In this document: piece after piece, positions 7,902 through 16,962 of the stretch
Layout: the number at the start of each line of letters is the position of its first letter
How positions within the stretch are numbered: position 1 is the stretch's first letter
The notes under the pieces: generated by a model
The model's input: the letters and a program-made list of their open reading frames with translations, nothing else
Told to the model about the DNA's origin: nothing
Databases searched by the model: none
Assembly: GCA_963540515.1 (NCBI GenBank)
Contig: CAUTNA010000008.1
Span: 1-35,291 of the forward strand
Source: JAFGMC01 sp963540515
GTDB taxonomy: Bacteria; Pseudomonadota; Alphaproteobacteria; Rs-D84
Direction of reading: 5' to 3'
DNA: 35,291 nt
Program-made: the position numbers and the translations under genes

Positions 7902-7962
7902 ATTATAAATATCTTGAATATACCGACTTATTCTATACAATTGTCTTCTATAAGGTTTTGTT

Positions 7963-10350
7963 ATGTATAAAGATATAAATGAAATTATTGCAATAGAAAA
8001 AAAATGGCAAAAAAAATGGGAAATATCAAAATGTTTTGAAGTATTATCAGATTCTTCAAAGCCATTATTTTATAATTTAGTTGAGTTCCCTTTTCCATCT
8101 GGTGCAGGTTTTCACGCGGGACATATGCTTGCATACTCTGGAATGGATGTTATTGCAAGGTATAAAAGGCGTCAGGGTTTTAATGTTCTTTTTCCTATGG
8201 GTTTTGATTCTCTTGGTATATCTGCAGAAAATTATGCAACAAAATTAAATAAACATCCATCTATTGTTGTTGAAGAATTAAAAAAGAATTATATAGAAAG
8301 TGTTAAATCAATTGGTTGGTCTGTGGATCCTAATTCTCATATTGCTACATCTGATAAAGAGTTCATAAAATGGACTCAATGGATTTTTATTCAATTTTTT
8401 AAAGCTGGTCTTGCATATAAATCAAATTTAGCAATGAATTGGTGTCCTAATTGCAGGACTACTCTTACAAATGAGGAACTAGAGGAAGGTAAATGTAATC
8501 GTTGTCATGGAAAGGTAGAAAAAAAAGAAAAATTACAATGGAACCTTAAAATGACAAAGTATGCAGACAGGTTAATTGATGATTTAAAAGATTTAGATTT
8601 TCCTGAAAGAGTAAAAAGAGATCAAATAAATTGGATAGGAAAATCTATAGGCGCTGAAGTTGATTTTAAAGCAGGTGATGATATTTTAACTGTTTATACC
8701 ACAAGAATTGATACAATATTTGGAGTTAGTTTTTGTGTTATGTCTCCTGAGCATAAGCTTGTAAAAAAATGGTTAGATTGCGGGCTTATTAAAAATAAAA
8801 CAGATGTTGAGAATTATATAAAAAAGACTCTTGAAAAATCAGAAATAGAGAGAACTGATTTAACAAAAGAAAAGACAGGTACTTGTTTAGATGGAATAAA
8901 TGTTATAAACCCATTTTCAAAAAAATCTATTCCTGTATTTATATCCGATTACGTATTGCCTGATTATGGTTGTGGTGCAGTTATGGCAGTACCTGCTCAT
9001 GATTCAAGAGATTTTGCTTTTGCAAAGAAATTTAATTTAGAAATTATTCCTGTTTTAGAATCAAATGATGCTCTACCTTATGAAGGTGATGGAATTCATA
9101 TAAATAGTGGCTTTTTAGATGGTTTAGATAAAGAAAATGCTATAAAAAAAGCAATAGAATATTCAAAAGAAAATGGTGATTTTGTCCGTCCCAGTGTTAG
9201 ATACAGATTAAAAGATTGGGGTTTTTCAAGACAAATGTATTGGGGAGAACCTATCCCTTTAGTATACTGTGAAAAATGTGGTTGGGTACCAGTAAAAGAT
9301 GAGGATCTACCTGTTATGCAACCCTATATGGAAGATTATAAACCGACTGATGAAGGTGAATCTCCTCTTGCAAGAGTTAAAGATTGGGTTAATACTACCT
9401 GCCCTGTTTGTGGAGGATATGCAAAACGAGAGACTGATACAATGCCACAATGGGCAGGTTCATCTTGGTATTATATGCGATACTTAGATCAAAAGAATGA
9501 CAAAGAGTTTTGTAATTTTGAAAAAATGAAAAATTGGCTTCCTGTAAATCATTATAATGGTGGTAATGAACATAATACAAGACATCTTTTATATTCAAGA
9601 TTTTGGTATAAAGCTATGTTTGATTTAGGATTAGTTCCAACATCAGAGCCATATATAAAAAGAACGACAAATGGATTACTCCTTGGTAAAGATGGCAAGA
9701 AAATGTCAAAATCTAAAGGTAATGGTTTTCTTGCACTTGATAAAGTTAAAGAAGTTGGGGCAGATGTTTCAAGACTTTCAGTTTTATCTTTAGGTCCTTG
9801 GGATAGTAATGTAATTTGGTCTGATGGAGCACAATCAGGTATTCAAAGATTTTTAAAAAGAATAGTTAAGTTTTCAGATAATTTAACAAATACCCCTTTA
9901 ACAAAAGAAGAAGAAAGATTAATTAATCAGTTGATTAAAGATATTTCTGAAAGAATAGAAGTTATGCAATTTAATACTTCTATATCACTCATGATGGAGT
10001 TTATTAATAATTTTGATTCTTCTATGCCTAGAAAAGTTTTTGAGACTTTGCTTTCCGTGTTAAATCCTTTTGCACCACATATTACAGAAGAATTGTGGGA
10101 AAAATTAGGCAATACAAATATGTTATTTGAAGAATCTTGGTTAAAATTTGATGATTCAAAACTTGAAAAGCAAACTATAAAAATAGTTGTTTCTATAAAT
10201 GGAAAAAGAAGGTGTGATTTTGATGCAGATATAAATTCTTCAAAAGAAGAACTTATAAATACTGCGAAAGAACTGGTTAATAAATATTTAACAGAAAATA
10301 TTAAAAACACCGTGTTTATTCCAAATAAACTAATAAATTTTGTTTTATAA
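7963..10350 (+). CDS. leuS: Leucyl-tRNA synthetase
   Basis: Charges tRNA-Leu and hydrolyses mischarged tRNA. The class I HIGH motif is HAGH (51-54) in PFPSGAGFHAGH and KMSKS is at 580-584. The CP1 editing domain is present, with TTRIDT and GCGAVMAVPAHDSRDF. Zinc knuckles occur as CPNC and CNRC around residues 160-185 and as CEKC and CPVC further on. At 795 aa it is shorter than usual proteobacterial LeuRS (about 860). The wording DYKPTDEGESPLARV and TDTMPQWAGSSWYYMRY is like the compact LeuRS of spirochaetes and candidate-phylum bacteria, suggesting possible transfer. An AAGG site precedes the ATG, and the glycosyltransferase follows 12 bases after the stop. Confidence 0.96.
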   Translation: MYKDINEIIAIEKKWQKKWEISKCFEVLSDSSKPLFYNLVEFPFPSGAGFHAGHMLAYSGMDVIARYKRRQGFNVLFPMGFDSLGISAENYATKLNKHPSIVVEELKKNYIESVKSIGWSVDPNSHIATSDKEFIKWTQWIFIQFFKAGLAYKSNLAMNWCPNCRTTLTNEELEEGKCNRCHGKVEKKEKLQWNLKMTKYADRLIDDLKDLDFPERVKRDQINWIGKSIGAEVDFKAGDDILTVYTTRIDTIFGVSFCVMSPEHKLVKKWLDCGLIKNKTDVENYIKKTLEKSEIERTDLTKEKTGTCLDGINVINPFSKKSIPVFISDYVLPDYGCGAVMAVPAHDSRDFAFAKKFNLEIIPVLESNDALPYEGDGIHINSGFLDGLDKENAIKKAIEYSKENGDFVRPSVRYRLKDWGFSRQMYWGEPIPLVYCEKCGWVPVKDEDLPVMQPYMEDYKPTDEGESPLARVKDWVNTTCPVCGGYAKRETDTMPQWAGSSWYYMRYLDQKNDKEFCNFEKMKNWLPVNHYNGGNEHNTRHLLYSRFWYKAMFDLGLVPTSEPYIKRTTNGLLLGKDGKKMSKSKGNGFLALDKVKEVGADVSRLSVLSLGPWDSNVIWSDGAQSGIQRFLKRIVKFSDNLTNTPLTKEEERLINQLIKDISERIEVMQFNTSISLMMEFINNFDSSMPRKVFETLLSVLNPFAPHITEELWEKLGNTNMLFEESWLKFDDSKLEKQTIKIVVSINGKRRCDFDADINSSKEELINTAKELVNKYLTENIKNTVFIPNKLINFVL

Positions 10351-10362
10351 AAGGTTAATTTT

Positions 10363-11241
10363 ATGAGTAAAACTAAAATATCTGTAATATTACCAGTGTA
10401 TAATTCTGAAAAATATATAAAGCAGACTTTATTAAATTTAATTAAACAAACATTTAAAGAAATAGAAATAATTGTTGTTCTTGATAAACCAACAGATAAC
10501 TCATCTAATATAGTTAAAGAATTATCAAAAGAAGATGTAAGAATAAAAGTTTTTGAAAATCCTAAAAATATGGGTGTTTCTTACTCCAGAAATTTTGGAA
10601 TAAAAAAAGCAGCTGGAGAATATATACATTTTATGGATTCTGATGATTTAATAAATATAGACTTCTATAAAAATCTGTTTGAAGCGGTTGAAAAGACTGG
10701 TGCTGATGTTGCAGTATCAAAAGTTATCAGTGAAGAATTTGCAAATGTAAAAGATTGGTTTAATGATAGTTTTATATTAGATAATAATTCTGATAAGTTT
10801 TTCTATATAAAAGCTGATCAATATTCATTTCCTGTTAGGTATTTGATAAAAAAAACTCTTTGGTTAAATAATAATTTGAGTTTCCCAGAAAATTTTAGAT
10901 ACCAAGAAGAAAAATTAGTAATACCTAAGATGGTTTTACTTTCTAATTATGTAATAACAGTACCAAATTCAATATATATTTATAAAAATAGAGCTGGTTC
11001 TTTAGTAAAATTAAAAATAGATAAAAATAAAAGAAAAGAACAATTGATATTATCAGAGGAACAAAAGAAAGAATTAGAAAAGTTGAAAGATGAGTATAAT
11101 GTAAATTATACAGATGATATGTTATTAAAATACGAAAGATATAAAATATTTGGAAAAATTACAATATTAAGAAAGAAAGTCTTTGCCAGTGGAAAAATAA
11201 TATATTACTTTTGCGGATTACCTATATTTAAAATTCAATAA
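10363..11241 (+). CDS. Family 2 glycosyltransferase
   Basis: Transfers a sugar from a nucleotide sugar, probably to lipopolysaccharide core, capsule or another surface glycan. The GT-A fold begins at residue 6 with ISVILPVYNSEKYI; the nucleotide/metal site is MDSDD (91-95), and the conserved YSRNFGIKKAAGEYI segment precedes it. The last third is charged and helical, ending in FCGLPIFKIQ, a tail seen in many LPS-type glycosyltransferases. There is no membrane helix. It sits 12 bases after leuS with its own AAAGG site and probably shares its transcript. Donor and acceptor cannot be told. Confidence 0.88.
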   Translation: MSKTKISVILPVYNSEKYIKQTLLNLIKQTFKEIEIIVVLDKPTDNSSNIVKELSKEDVRIKVFENPKNMGVSYSRNFGIKKAAGEYIHFMDSDDLINIDFYKNLFEAVEKTGADVAVSKVISEEFANVKDWFNDSFILDNNSDKFFYIKADQYSFPVRYLIKKTLWLNNNLSFPENFRYQEEKLVIPKMVLLSNYVITVPNSIYIYKNRAGSLVKLKIDKNKRKEQLILSEEQKKELEKLKDEYNVNYTDDMLLKYERYKIFGKITILRKKVFASGKIIYYFCGLPIFKIQ

Positions 11242-11270
11242 TATGATAATTTCTATTATTTAATAAATAT

Positions 11271-12203
11271 TTAAAAGTCTTTTATAAATGATTTAAATCC
11301 TTTTGTATTAAACCAGAAGGAGTTATTATTTTCTTTTAATGCAAAAAGTATATCTTTTCTTTGTTTATCAATTTTATTTTTTTCTGATATTGTATTATAG
11401 TCTTCTATATTATCTTCTGATATAGAAGATAATAATTTATTAGAATAACTTCCATCTAAGAAAGCTCCTAACATAAAATCAGTTGACATTTTGTGAGAAA
11501 TTAAACTAATTAATTCTTCCATTTGTTTGTTTTGTTCTCCACCCTGCTCTTTTAAATGTTTAGCTTCTATAAAAATATATTGTTTATCATTTTTTTAAAT
11601 AATATCTAACAATTTATTTTGTTTTTCGTTAGGAAGTTTTACTCCTAGATTTTTTTCAATATTGATTATATCAAATATATTTTTAGAGAAACTTGATATA
11701 GCTTTTTTATTTTTATTAAATTCTTCCCAAGAATTTACAAGTTTAAATCCTTCTTCTATTGCAATGTTAATAATTTTATTTTCTCCACACTTCCCTTTTG
11801 CTTTACTAGATATACTATCAAGTAAAGCTTGTATCCAATGAACAGGGGTATATAGTTCAAGATCTCTATTTTCTAAATATAAATCAACTACTATTTTAAA
11901 ATCTTCAAAGTTATAAAATAATTTATCACGTGTTATATCACAAGCTGATAAGAAACAGTTGAATTCAGATTGTCCTGCAAATTCACCTTTCCAAATATTA
12001 AACAAATCTTTATATATTTGTTCTGTATTTTGATTTCTTACTTTTAAAGTTTTTATTGTTGCTAATAATTCTTTTAATTCTTGAGTTACTTTAACATAAT
12101 TATCTATATTTAAATTTTTATTTAAAAACATATATGATGAATCGAATGTTTTTTCTTCATTTTTTATTGAAATTTTTAAATAATCTAAGTTTGTGAGTAG
12201 CAT
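11271..12203 (-). pseudogene. Type II restriction endonuclease, interrupted by in-frame TAA
   Basis: Partner of the adenine methylase just upstream, starting 12 bases after its stop codon. The frame runs 309 codons but is split at codon 203 by TAA (11595-11597). The first part (202 aa) ends in KLLDII; the same frame continues with KNDKQYIFIEAKHLKEQGG and runs to a TAA at 11271. D200, then E213-A-K215, forms a PD-(D/E)XK nuclease core, and EAKHLKEQGGEQNKQ is typical of type II enzymes. The stop therefore separates the catalytic aspartate from the E-x-K pair. One base change (TTA to TAA) would explain it; frameshift is not needed. Unless the stop is suppressed or the halves associate, no nuclease activity is expected. 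Recognition sequence unknown. Confidence 0.75.
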
Positions 12204-12215
12204 ATTTATTAATTA

Positions 12216-13349
12216 TTAAAATAATGATAGATCTGCATTTAATTTATTAAAATATAAATAATTTAATAAATTATAAGCAAAATTAAAAGATATTCTTTTT
12301 CTATCTTTATCTCTATAATTAGTCATAAATAAAGATTGATATTCTTCTCGTTTTTTTTCTAATTCTTTATTAAATAGTAATATTAGTTCTTCTTGTTCTT
12401 TTATTGAAATAAAATCTGGAAATATAAGATTTATTTGGTTTCGACTTGTTTTTATACTGATAAGCCCATGAATATTATATTTACGAATATCTTCTAAACA
12501 AATTTTTCCTTCATCACTTCCTGTATCAATTGCCTTTAATAAAACTATATTACTTTTTATTTTTTTTAAGGTATTTAAATCAACATTATATTCTTTTATG
12601 TTATTAATATGATTATATGCAAGTTTTACTTTTTCATTTCCTGTTTGAATATCAGACTCTTCTAATCGTTTTATTTTTAATTTATTATTATATTTCTTTA
12701 TATCTGATAAAAAAAATCCACCTATTTGCCAATTATATTTTTTTGAAATATTAATTATTTTGTGTTTCATTTGTGGATATATTATAAAATTTATATTCTG
12801 TATATTATTAATTTTTTCTTTTAATTTATAGTAAAAAGCAATTACATTATAAGTTGTGTCTTTGAAAACTTGCTCTGTAAAATAATTCACTTTTAAAATA
12901 TTAAATTTTTCAAGAAATAAACTTCTGATATATTTACTATTTTCTGCTGATAAAAAGTTAACAGGAACAATAATAATACCTTCTTTTGAATCTATTATTT
13001 TTTCAAGTGATAACTGGTATAAATCTGTATGTTTTGAATTTTTTAAAATTTTATTATTTTTCATTTTATTCTGATACAAATAAGGAGGGTTTGTTAAAAC
13101 AAAATCATATTTTAATGGGTTTTCTATTGAGTTATTATAAAATATATTTTTATTATCAATTAGTTTTTTATCACAATCATAACCAATAGCAATTTTAGCA
13201 TTATTATTTATTGCCCATCTTAATAAATCACCCTTACCAGCAAAAGGATCTATTACTTTTTTGTCTTTTATATATTTTTCAAAACCTTTCAATATATAGT
13301 CTGTATTTGTTGTAAAAAATTGTCCAAATTGTTTTTTATCAGACGACAT
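12216..13349 (-). CDS. Type II DNA adenine-N6 methyltransferase (gamma class, TaqI/Eco57I-like)
   Basis: Methylates adenine in a specific DNA site using S-adenosylmethionine. Motif I is VIDPFAGKGDLL (D34 to L42) and motif IV is TNPPYLY (N87-P88-P89-Y90), the order and spacing of gamma-class N6 methylases. The C-terminal 200 residues, less conserved, should be the target-recognition domain. At 377 aa it looks complete. A GGAGAAAAAG site lies upstream of the ATG, with a rather long spacing. It is cotranscribed with the restriction gene that follows, which is broken, so the methylase may now be an orphan. Confidence 0.85.
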   Translation of the reverse strand: MSSDKKQFGQFFTTNTDYILKGFEKYIKDKKVIDPFAGKGDLLRWAINNNAKIAIGYDCDKKLIDNKNIFYNNSIENPLKYDFVLTNPPYLYQNKMKNNKILKNSKHTDLYQLSLEKIIDSKEGIIIVPVNFLSAENSKYIRSLFLEKFNILKVNYFTEQVFKDTTYNVIAFYYKLKEKINNIQNINFIIYPQMKHKIINISKKYNWQIGGFFLSDIKKYNNKLKIKRLEESDIQTGNEKVKLAYNHINNIKEYNVDLNTLKKIKSNIVLLKAIDTGSDEGKICLEDIRKYNIHGLISIKTSRNQINLIFPDFISIKEQEELILLFNKELEKKREEYQSLFMTNYRDKDRKRISFNFAYNLLNYLYFNKLNADLSLF

Positions 13350-13443
13350 TAAAAAACTTTTTCTCCATACATAATGGATAATAATTAATTGGAATACATT
13401 TTACCAGAGATTTTAATATACAAATATAAAAATAGTAATCTTT

Positions 13444-14343
13444 TTAAGAAATTTGATTATTATTTAAAATTATATCTATATCTTTATCTTCTGGAATATT
13501 ATTTATTATAAAATTTGGATGAAATTGAGTTCTAAACCATGTTCTTTGTCTTTTAGCATATTTTATAGTATTAGTCTCCCAAAGTTTTATACATTCCTCT
13601 TTAGTTATTTTATTTAATAAATAGTCTGTTAATTCTTTTGCTCCAATCGCCCTTTTTATATCAAAGTTTGAATTTAAAATATTTTTTGCTTCTTCTATTG
13701 CTCCACTATTTAACATTTCTTTAATTCTTTTTTTTATTCTTTCTATTATCAAAGTTTTATCTGTGTTTATCAATATTTTATAAGAAGTATTATTTATATA
13801 TTTTATTCTTTCTTTATTTTGCCAATAAGATATTTGTTTACCAGTCTCTAGTAGTACTTCTAATGCGCGTGAAATTCTTTGAGGATCTGTAAATTTAAAT
13901 TCTGTTATTCTCTTTGCTTTTTCTATGTCCTGTTCTATCATATTTCTGGCGATTACCCTATTCTTTTCTGATATATCTGGAATTGGAGAAAGTCCATTTA
14001 TAATTCCGTTTATATAAAATCCAGTTCCACCAACAAATATTGGAATTTTATTTAATTCTTTTGCTTTTATATATTCTTCTTTTGCTAAGTTTAAATAATC
14101 TATAACACTTAAGTGTTCTGAAAGGTCTAAAATAGAAAATAATTTATATGGAATATTATCAATTGAATTTGTACTATTCTTTAAACCTGAAAATGGGCTT
14201 GCAGATATGTTTTCTATACCTTTATATATTTGTACACTATCACAATTTATAATTACACCATTTATTTTTTTTGCAATATTATGAGCAAAATCGGACTTTC
14301 CTGATGCAGTAGTTCCAGTTATAATATAAGAATCAAATATCAT
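13444..14343 (-). CDS. miaA: tRNA dimethylallyltransferase
   Basis: Adds a dimethylallyl group to A37 of tRNAs that read UNN codons, the first step to ms2i6A. The P-loop is GTTASGKS (residues 10-17), followed by INCDSVQIYKG, the substrate-binding region typical of MiaA; FVGGTGFYING and RQRTWFRTQFHP are further signatures. At 299 aa it is full length. There is no Shine-Dalgarno: a perfect TATAAT ends 7 bases before the ATG, so the mRNA may be leaderless. Confidence 0.96.
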   Translation of the reverse strand: MIFDSYIITGTTASGKSDFAHNIAKKINGVIINCDSVQIYKGIENISASPFSGLKNSTNSIDNIPYKLFSILDLSEHLSVIDYLNLAKEEYIKAKELNKIPIFVGGTGFYINGIINGLSPIPDISEKNRVIARNMIEQDIEKAKRITEFKFTDPQRISRALEVLLETGKQISYWQNKERIKYINNTSYKILINTDKTLIIERIKKRIKEMLNSGAIEEAKNILNSNFDIKRAIGAKELTDYLLNKITKEECIKLWETNTIKYAKRQRTWFRTQFHPNFIINNIPEDKDIDIILNNNQIS

Positions 14344-14350
14344 AATATTT

Positions 14351-14356
14351 ATTATA
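14351..14356 (-). promoter_or_regulatory. TATAAT box 7 bases before miaA start
   Basis: On the minus strand a perfect -10 hexamer is followed by AAATATT and then the miaA ATG. Transcription would start at or next to the ATG. No good -35 hexamer is visible at 16-18 bases, so this member of the leaderless group is weaker than the others. Confidence 0.4.
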
Positions 14357-14385
14357 ATAAAAAGTTAACAAATAAAATAAAAATA

Positions 14386-14826
14386 TTATTTTAATATTTG
14401 ATTATTAATATTTTTTAATTTTCTTTTTAAAATTATATAATTTTCACAAAGTTTAATAATTTTATTTATTTTAAATTGAAATTTATGATTTTTAATTCTT
14501 ATTATTGCTTGATAATATTCTTCTACGCTATATTGTTGTTTATCTGGATAAACAAATAAAAACTTAGACATTTCTTCTATAAGAATATTATCATTAGAAG
14601 TTTTATCATGAATAATAAGAAGTTTAAAAAACAATTCAAAAGATTCATTAAATATTAAATTATATGAATAATAATCAGGGGATTTTTTTGTTTCTTTATT
14701 ATAATTATTAATTTTGAATCTAGATATATCTATATTATCACAAGCAGGATATATAAAGATAGAAGATAGAGACAAAGCTGATATAAAAAATGCTTGTTTA
14801 AAATTATAATTAAAAAAAGTCTTCAT
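14386..14826 (-). CDS. Secreted protein of unknown function
   Basis: Not recognised. The 146-aa product has an N-terminal hydrophobic stretch (about residues 10-28) ending in YPAC, consistent with a signal peptide and perhaps with lipidation at C29, although the lipobox is poor (Y and P before AC). The rest is charged and mostly helical. An AAAGGTG site supports the start. It lies 72 bases after the LptM-like lipoprotein gene on the same strand and may share its transcript. Confidence 0.55.
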   Translation of the reverse strand: MKTFFNYNFKQAFFISALSLSSIFIYPACDNIDISRFKINNYNKETKKSPDYYSYNLIFNESFELFFKLLIIHDKTSNDNILIEEMSKFLFVYPDKQQYSVEEYYQAIIRIKNHKFQFKINKIIKLCENYIILKRKLKNINNQILK

Positions 14827-14898
14827 AAGAAAACACCTTTAAATAATATATAGGAGATATTATTTTAAGAAAGAAATATATTAAGTCAACAAGACAAA

Positions 14899-15012
14899 TT
14901 AATTTTGAGGGTATGTTCTAGGAAAATTAGGATAAGATAAAAGATCTGATTTAATACCACAAGAGGAGAGTAATAAAACAGAAAATAAAAACAAAAATAT
15001 AACTTTATGCAT
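14899..15012 (-). CDS. LptM-like micro-lipoprotein, 37 aa
   Basis: A short frame on the minus strand encodes MHKVIFLFLFSVLLLSSCG followed by IKSDLLSYPNFPRTYPQN. A hydrophobic signal of 15 residues leads to the lipobox LSSC, with C18 as the lipidated residue, and the mature part begins CGIKSDL, matching the CGxKGxL start of LptM/YifL lipoproteins. The YPxxYP tail is like those of alphaproteobacterial members. LptM in E. coli helps LptD mature in the outer membrane; that role here is inferred. The ATG lies 31 bases after the 3' end of tRNA-Glu with no Shine-Dalgarno, so it may be read from the tRNA transcript. Confidence 0.7.
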   Translation of the reverse strand: MHKVIFLFLFSVLLLSSCGIKSDLLSYPNFPRTYPQN

Positions 15013-15043
15013 ATTTTTAAATATTAGACAATTCGATTAACTT

Positions 15044-15118
15044 TGGTAGTCCCAACCGGATTTGAACCGGTGTTGATGCCTTGAAAGGGCAGTGTCCTAA
15101 CCACTAGACGATGGGACC
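15044..15118 (-). tRNA. tRNA-Glu(TTC), CCA encoded
   Basis: The minus strand folds into a cloverleaf with a GGTCCCA acceptor strand closing on TGGGACT (one G-U pair), anticodon loop CTTTCAA giving TTC, T-loop TTCAAAT and encoded CCA. One anticodon-stem pair (27-43) is mismatched. A TATACT box (15134-15139) lies 15 bases upstream. The LptM-like gene follows closely on the same strand. Confidence 0.94.
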
Positions 15119-15219
15119 AATTAAAAAAGTCAAAGTATACTAATATATATATATATTGAAATCAAGTTTAAAATATAAATTAATTAACTAAAAAATATAT
15201 TATGTTTAATAATAAATAT

Positions 15220-15525
15220 TTAAATAGAATTTTTTATATTTATTGCAACGAAACATAATTTTACTGCATCTTTAACAGACATAGAATAAGAATCTGGCAT
15301 TGAAGATATTTTATCAACACAATTTAATATTTTATCTGTATTATTATCTGTTGCTGTTAATATTTTAATAGCAGTTATTCTTTGGTCTAAAGAAGATGAT
15401 TTCCAATGTCTTAAAGTATCGTTTTCAAGATTGTTCGATTTGCTGTAAAAGAAAAATACAACAATCATCATGAGTATTACAGAGATTCCAATAAAAAGTT
15501 TTAGATATTTTTTTATAATTTTCAT
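15220..15525 (-). CDS. Small membrane-anchored protein, unknown
   Basis: Not recognised. The 101 residues comprise a basic N-terminus, one transmembrane helix (about residues 8-27) and a roughly 70-residue soluble part, likely periplasmic, that contains two cysteines (ILNCVDK and KLCFVAIN) which could form a disulfide. The ATG is one base after the stop of the DUF2155 gene, so the two are translationally coupled and may act together. Confidence 0.6.
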   Translation of the reverse strand: MKIIKKYLKLFIGISVILMMIVVFFFYSKSNNLENDTLRHWKSSSLDQRITAIKILTATDNNTDKILNCVDKISSMPDSYSMSVKDAVKLCFVAINIKNSI

Positions 15526-15526
15526 T

Positions 15527-15877
15527 TTATAAACACTTTTCTAACCAAACATCATAATCTGGATTTTGAAGAGGGTTTTCACCAGGTTCATTTCTGTTCA
15601 TCCAATTACTGAAAATTCTTCCATCTGGATCTTTATCTATTTCAATAAACATAAAAAAATTTTCAGCATCAAATGGATCTGTTTGTTTGCAACTTTTGAC
15701 TGTTAAAGTCAGTTTTTCAAATTCTATCTTTTTATTTAAAGGTATTTCAATTTTTTGAACTTTTCCAGCAGCTTTATTTAAAATTCTTACAACCGCAATA
15801 TCTTTATTAACATAAGCATAAGAATTTGATAAAAAGAAAAAAGGGAATAATAAAAAAAGATATTTAAATATTTTCAT
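15527..15877 (-). CDS. DUF2155 domain secreted protein
   Basis: A 116-aa protein with a signal peptide (residues 1-21, cleavage after SYA). The body matches DUF2155, a family largely confined to Alphaproteobacteria: VRILNKAAGKVQKIEIPL, then LTLTVKSCKQ, a GRIFSNWM segment, and a PDYDVWLEKC ending. Two cysteines, C63 and C115, are conserved in the family and probably paired. Function is not established; the setting suggests the cell envelope. An AAAGGGAA site fixes the start, 21 bases after rplS, so it is likely the fourth gene of the rimM operon. Confidence 0.85.
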   Translation of the reverse strand: MKIFKYLFLLFPFFFLSNSYAYVNKDIAVVRILNKAAGKVQKIEIPLNKKIEFEKLTLTVKSCKQTDPFDAENFFMFIEIDKDPDGRIFSNWMNRNEPGENPLQNPDYDVWLEKCL

Positions 15878-15898
15878 AAAATTCCCTTTATAAATGTA

Positions 15899-16285
15899 TT
15901 ATTTTGAAGCTTTTTCAGAAGATGTTGCCGCCAAGTCTTCAACAATTCTTGCTTTCTTACCAGATAATTTTCTTAAGAAGAATAGTTTTGCACGGCGAAC
16001 TTTTCCAATACGGACTTTTTCAATCTTTTCAATCATAGGACTGTATAGTGGAAATTTACGTTCAACCCCTACTCCATAAGATTCTCTGCGAACAGTAAAA
16101 GAACTGTTGATACTTGATTCTCCACCGTCTCTAGCAATAACTACGCCTTCAAAAATTTGAATACGGAATTTATCGCCATCTTTTATTTTAACATGAATCT
16201 TTAAAGTATCTCCAGATTTGAAATCGAGAACTTTTTTTGCCAATTTTTCAATTTGTTGTTTTTCAATTTTATTAATAATATTCAT
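15899..16285 (-). CDS. rplS: 50S ribosomal protein L19
   Basis: A large-subunit protein at the 30S-50S interface. The 128-aa product shows the L19 signature FEGVVIARDGGESSINSSFT and RRESYGVGVERKFPLYSP, followed by VRIGKVRRAKLFFLR. Its ATG overlaps the trmD TGA by 3 bases (ATGA arrangement), which sets the start and implies coupled translation. Confidence 0.98.
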   Translation of the reverse strand: MNIINKIEKQQIEKLAKKVLDFKSGDTLKIHVKIKDGDKFRIQIFEGVVIARDGGESSINSSFTVRRESYGVGVERKFPLYSPMIEKIEKVRIGKVRRAKLFFLRKLSGKKARIVEDLAATSSEKASK

Positions 16286-16962
16286 TTTATTTCCTTTGTT
16301 TTAAGGTCAGGACGTCTTGCTTGTGTAAGCTTGTCCGATTGTTCTTTCCGCCATCTTTCTATATTTTTATGATGACCTGACAGCAGGACTTCTGGGACAC
16401 TTTGTCCACGCCATACTGACGGGCGAGTATATAAAGACCATTCCAACCCCCCGATTTCAAAGCTTTCATTTTTAGTAGCCTCTTCTCCGCCACCAACCAC
16501 ATTATCTAACAGACGGACAACAGAGTCAATAAAAACCTGTGATGCAATTTCACCACCAGAGATTATATAATCTCCAATAGAAATTTCAATCATATTATAT
16601 TGATCAATTACTCTTTGATCTATTCCCTCATATCTTCCACATAATAAAGTTAGAGTATCTTCTTTAGAAAAATCTCTTACAAGTGCTTGATCTAATTTCT
16701 TTCCTCTTGGTGAAAAATATATAATTTTACCTTTATTTTCTATGGAGTCTAATGCATTTCCTAAAACATCTGCTCGCATTACTTGCCCAACTCCACCACC
16801 AAACTGATGATCATCAACTGTTCCATATTTATCAATTGCAAAATCTCTGATATTTATAGTATTAAAAGACCAAATTTTATTTTTAAGCGCTCTTCCAACA
16901 ACTCCTTCAGATAAAGTTCCTGGAAATATTTGAGGAAAAAGAGTTAAGATATTGAAAAACAT
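16282..16962 (-). CDS. trmD: tRNA (guanine-N1)-methyltransferase
   Basis: Methylates G37 of tRNAs to prevent frameshifting. The trefoil-knot SPOUT fold is indicated by GGGVGQVMRADVL, IYFSPRGKKLDQALV, CGRYEGIDQRVI and the cofactor loop SIGDYIISGGEIAS. At 226 aa it is a normal length. The ATG directly follows the rimM TAA, giving a TAAATG junction. Confidence 0.98.
   Translation of the reverse strand: MFFNILTLFPQIFPGTLSEGVVGRALKNKIWSFNTINIRDFAIDKYGTVDDHQFGGGVGQVMRADVLGNALDSIENKGKIIYFSPRGKKLDQALVRDFSKEDTLTLLCGRYEGIDQRVIDQYNMIEISIGDYIISGGEIASQVFIDSVVRLLDNVVGGGEEATKNESFEIGGLEWSLYTRPSVWRGQSVPEVLLSGHHKNIERWRKEQSDKLTQARRPDLKTKEIK

Noticed and set aside
15141..15158. Run of alternating TA dinucleotides upstream of tRNA-Glu as a possible phase-variation repeat
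   Set aside because: It is short, lies before a tRNA promoter, and such runs arise readily in DNA this AT-rich.
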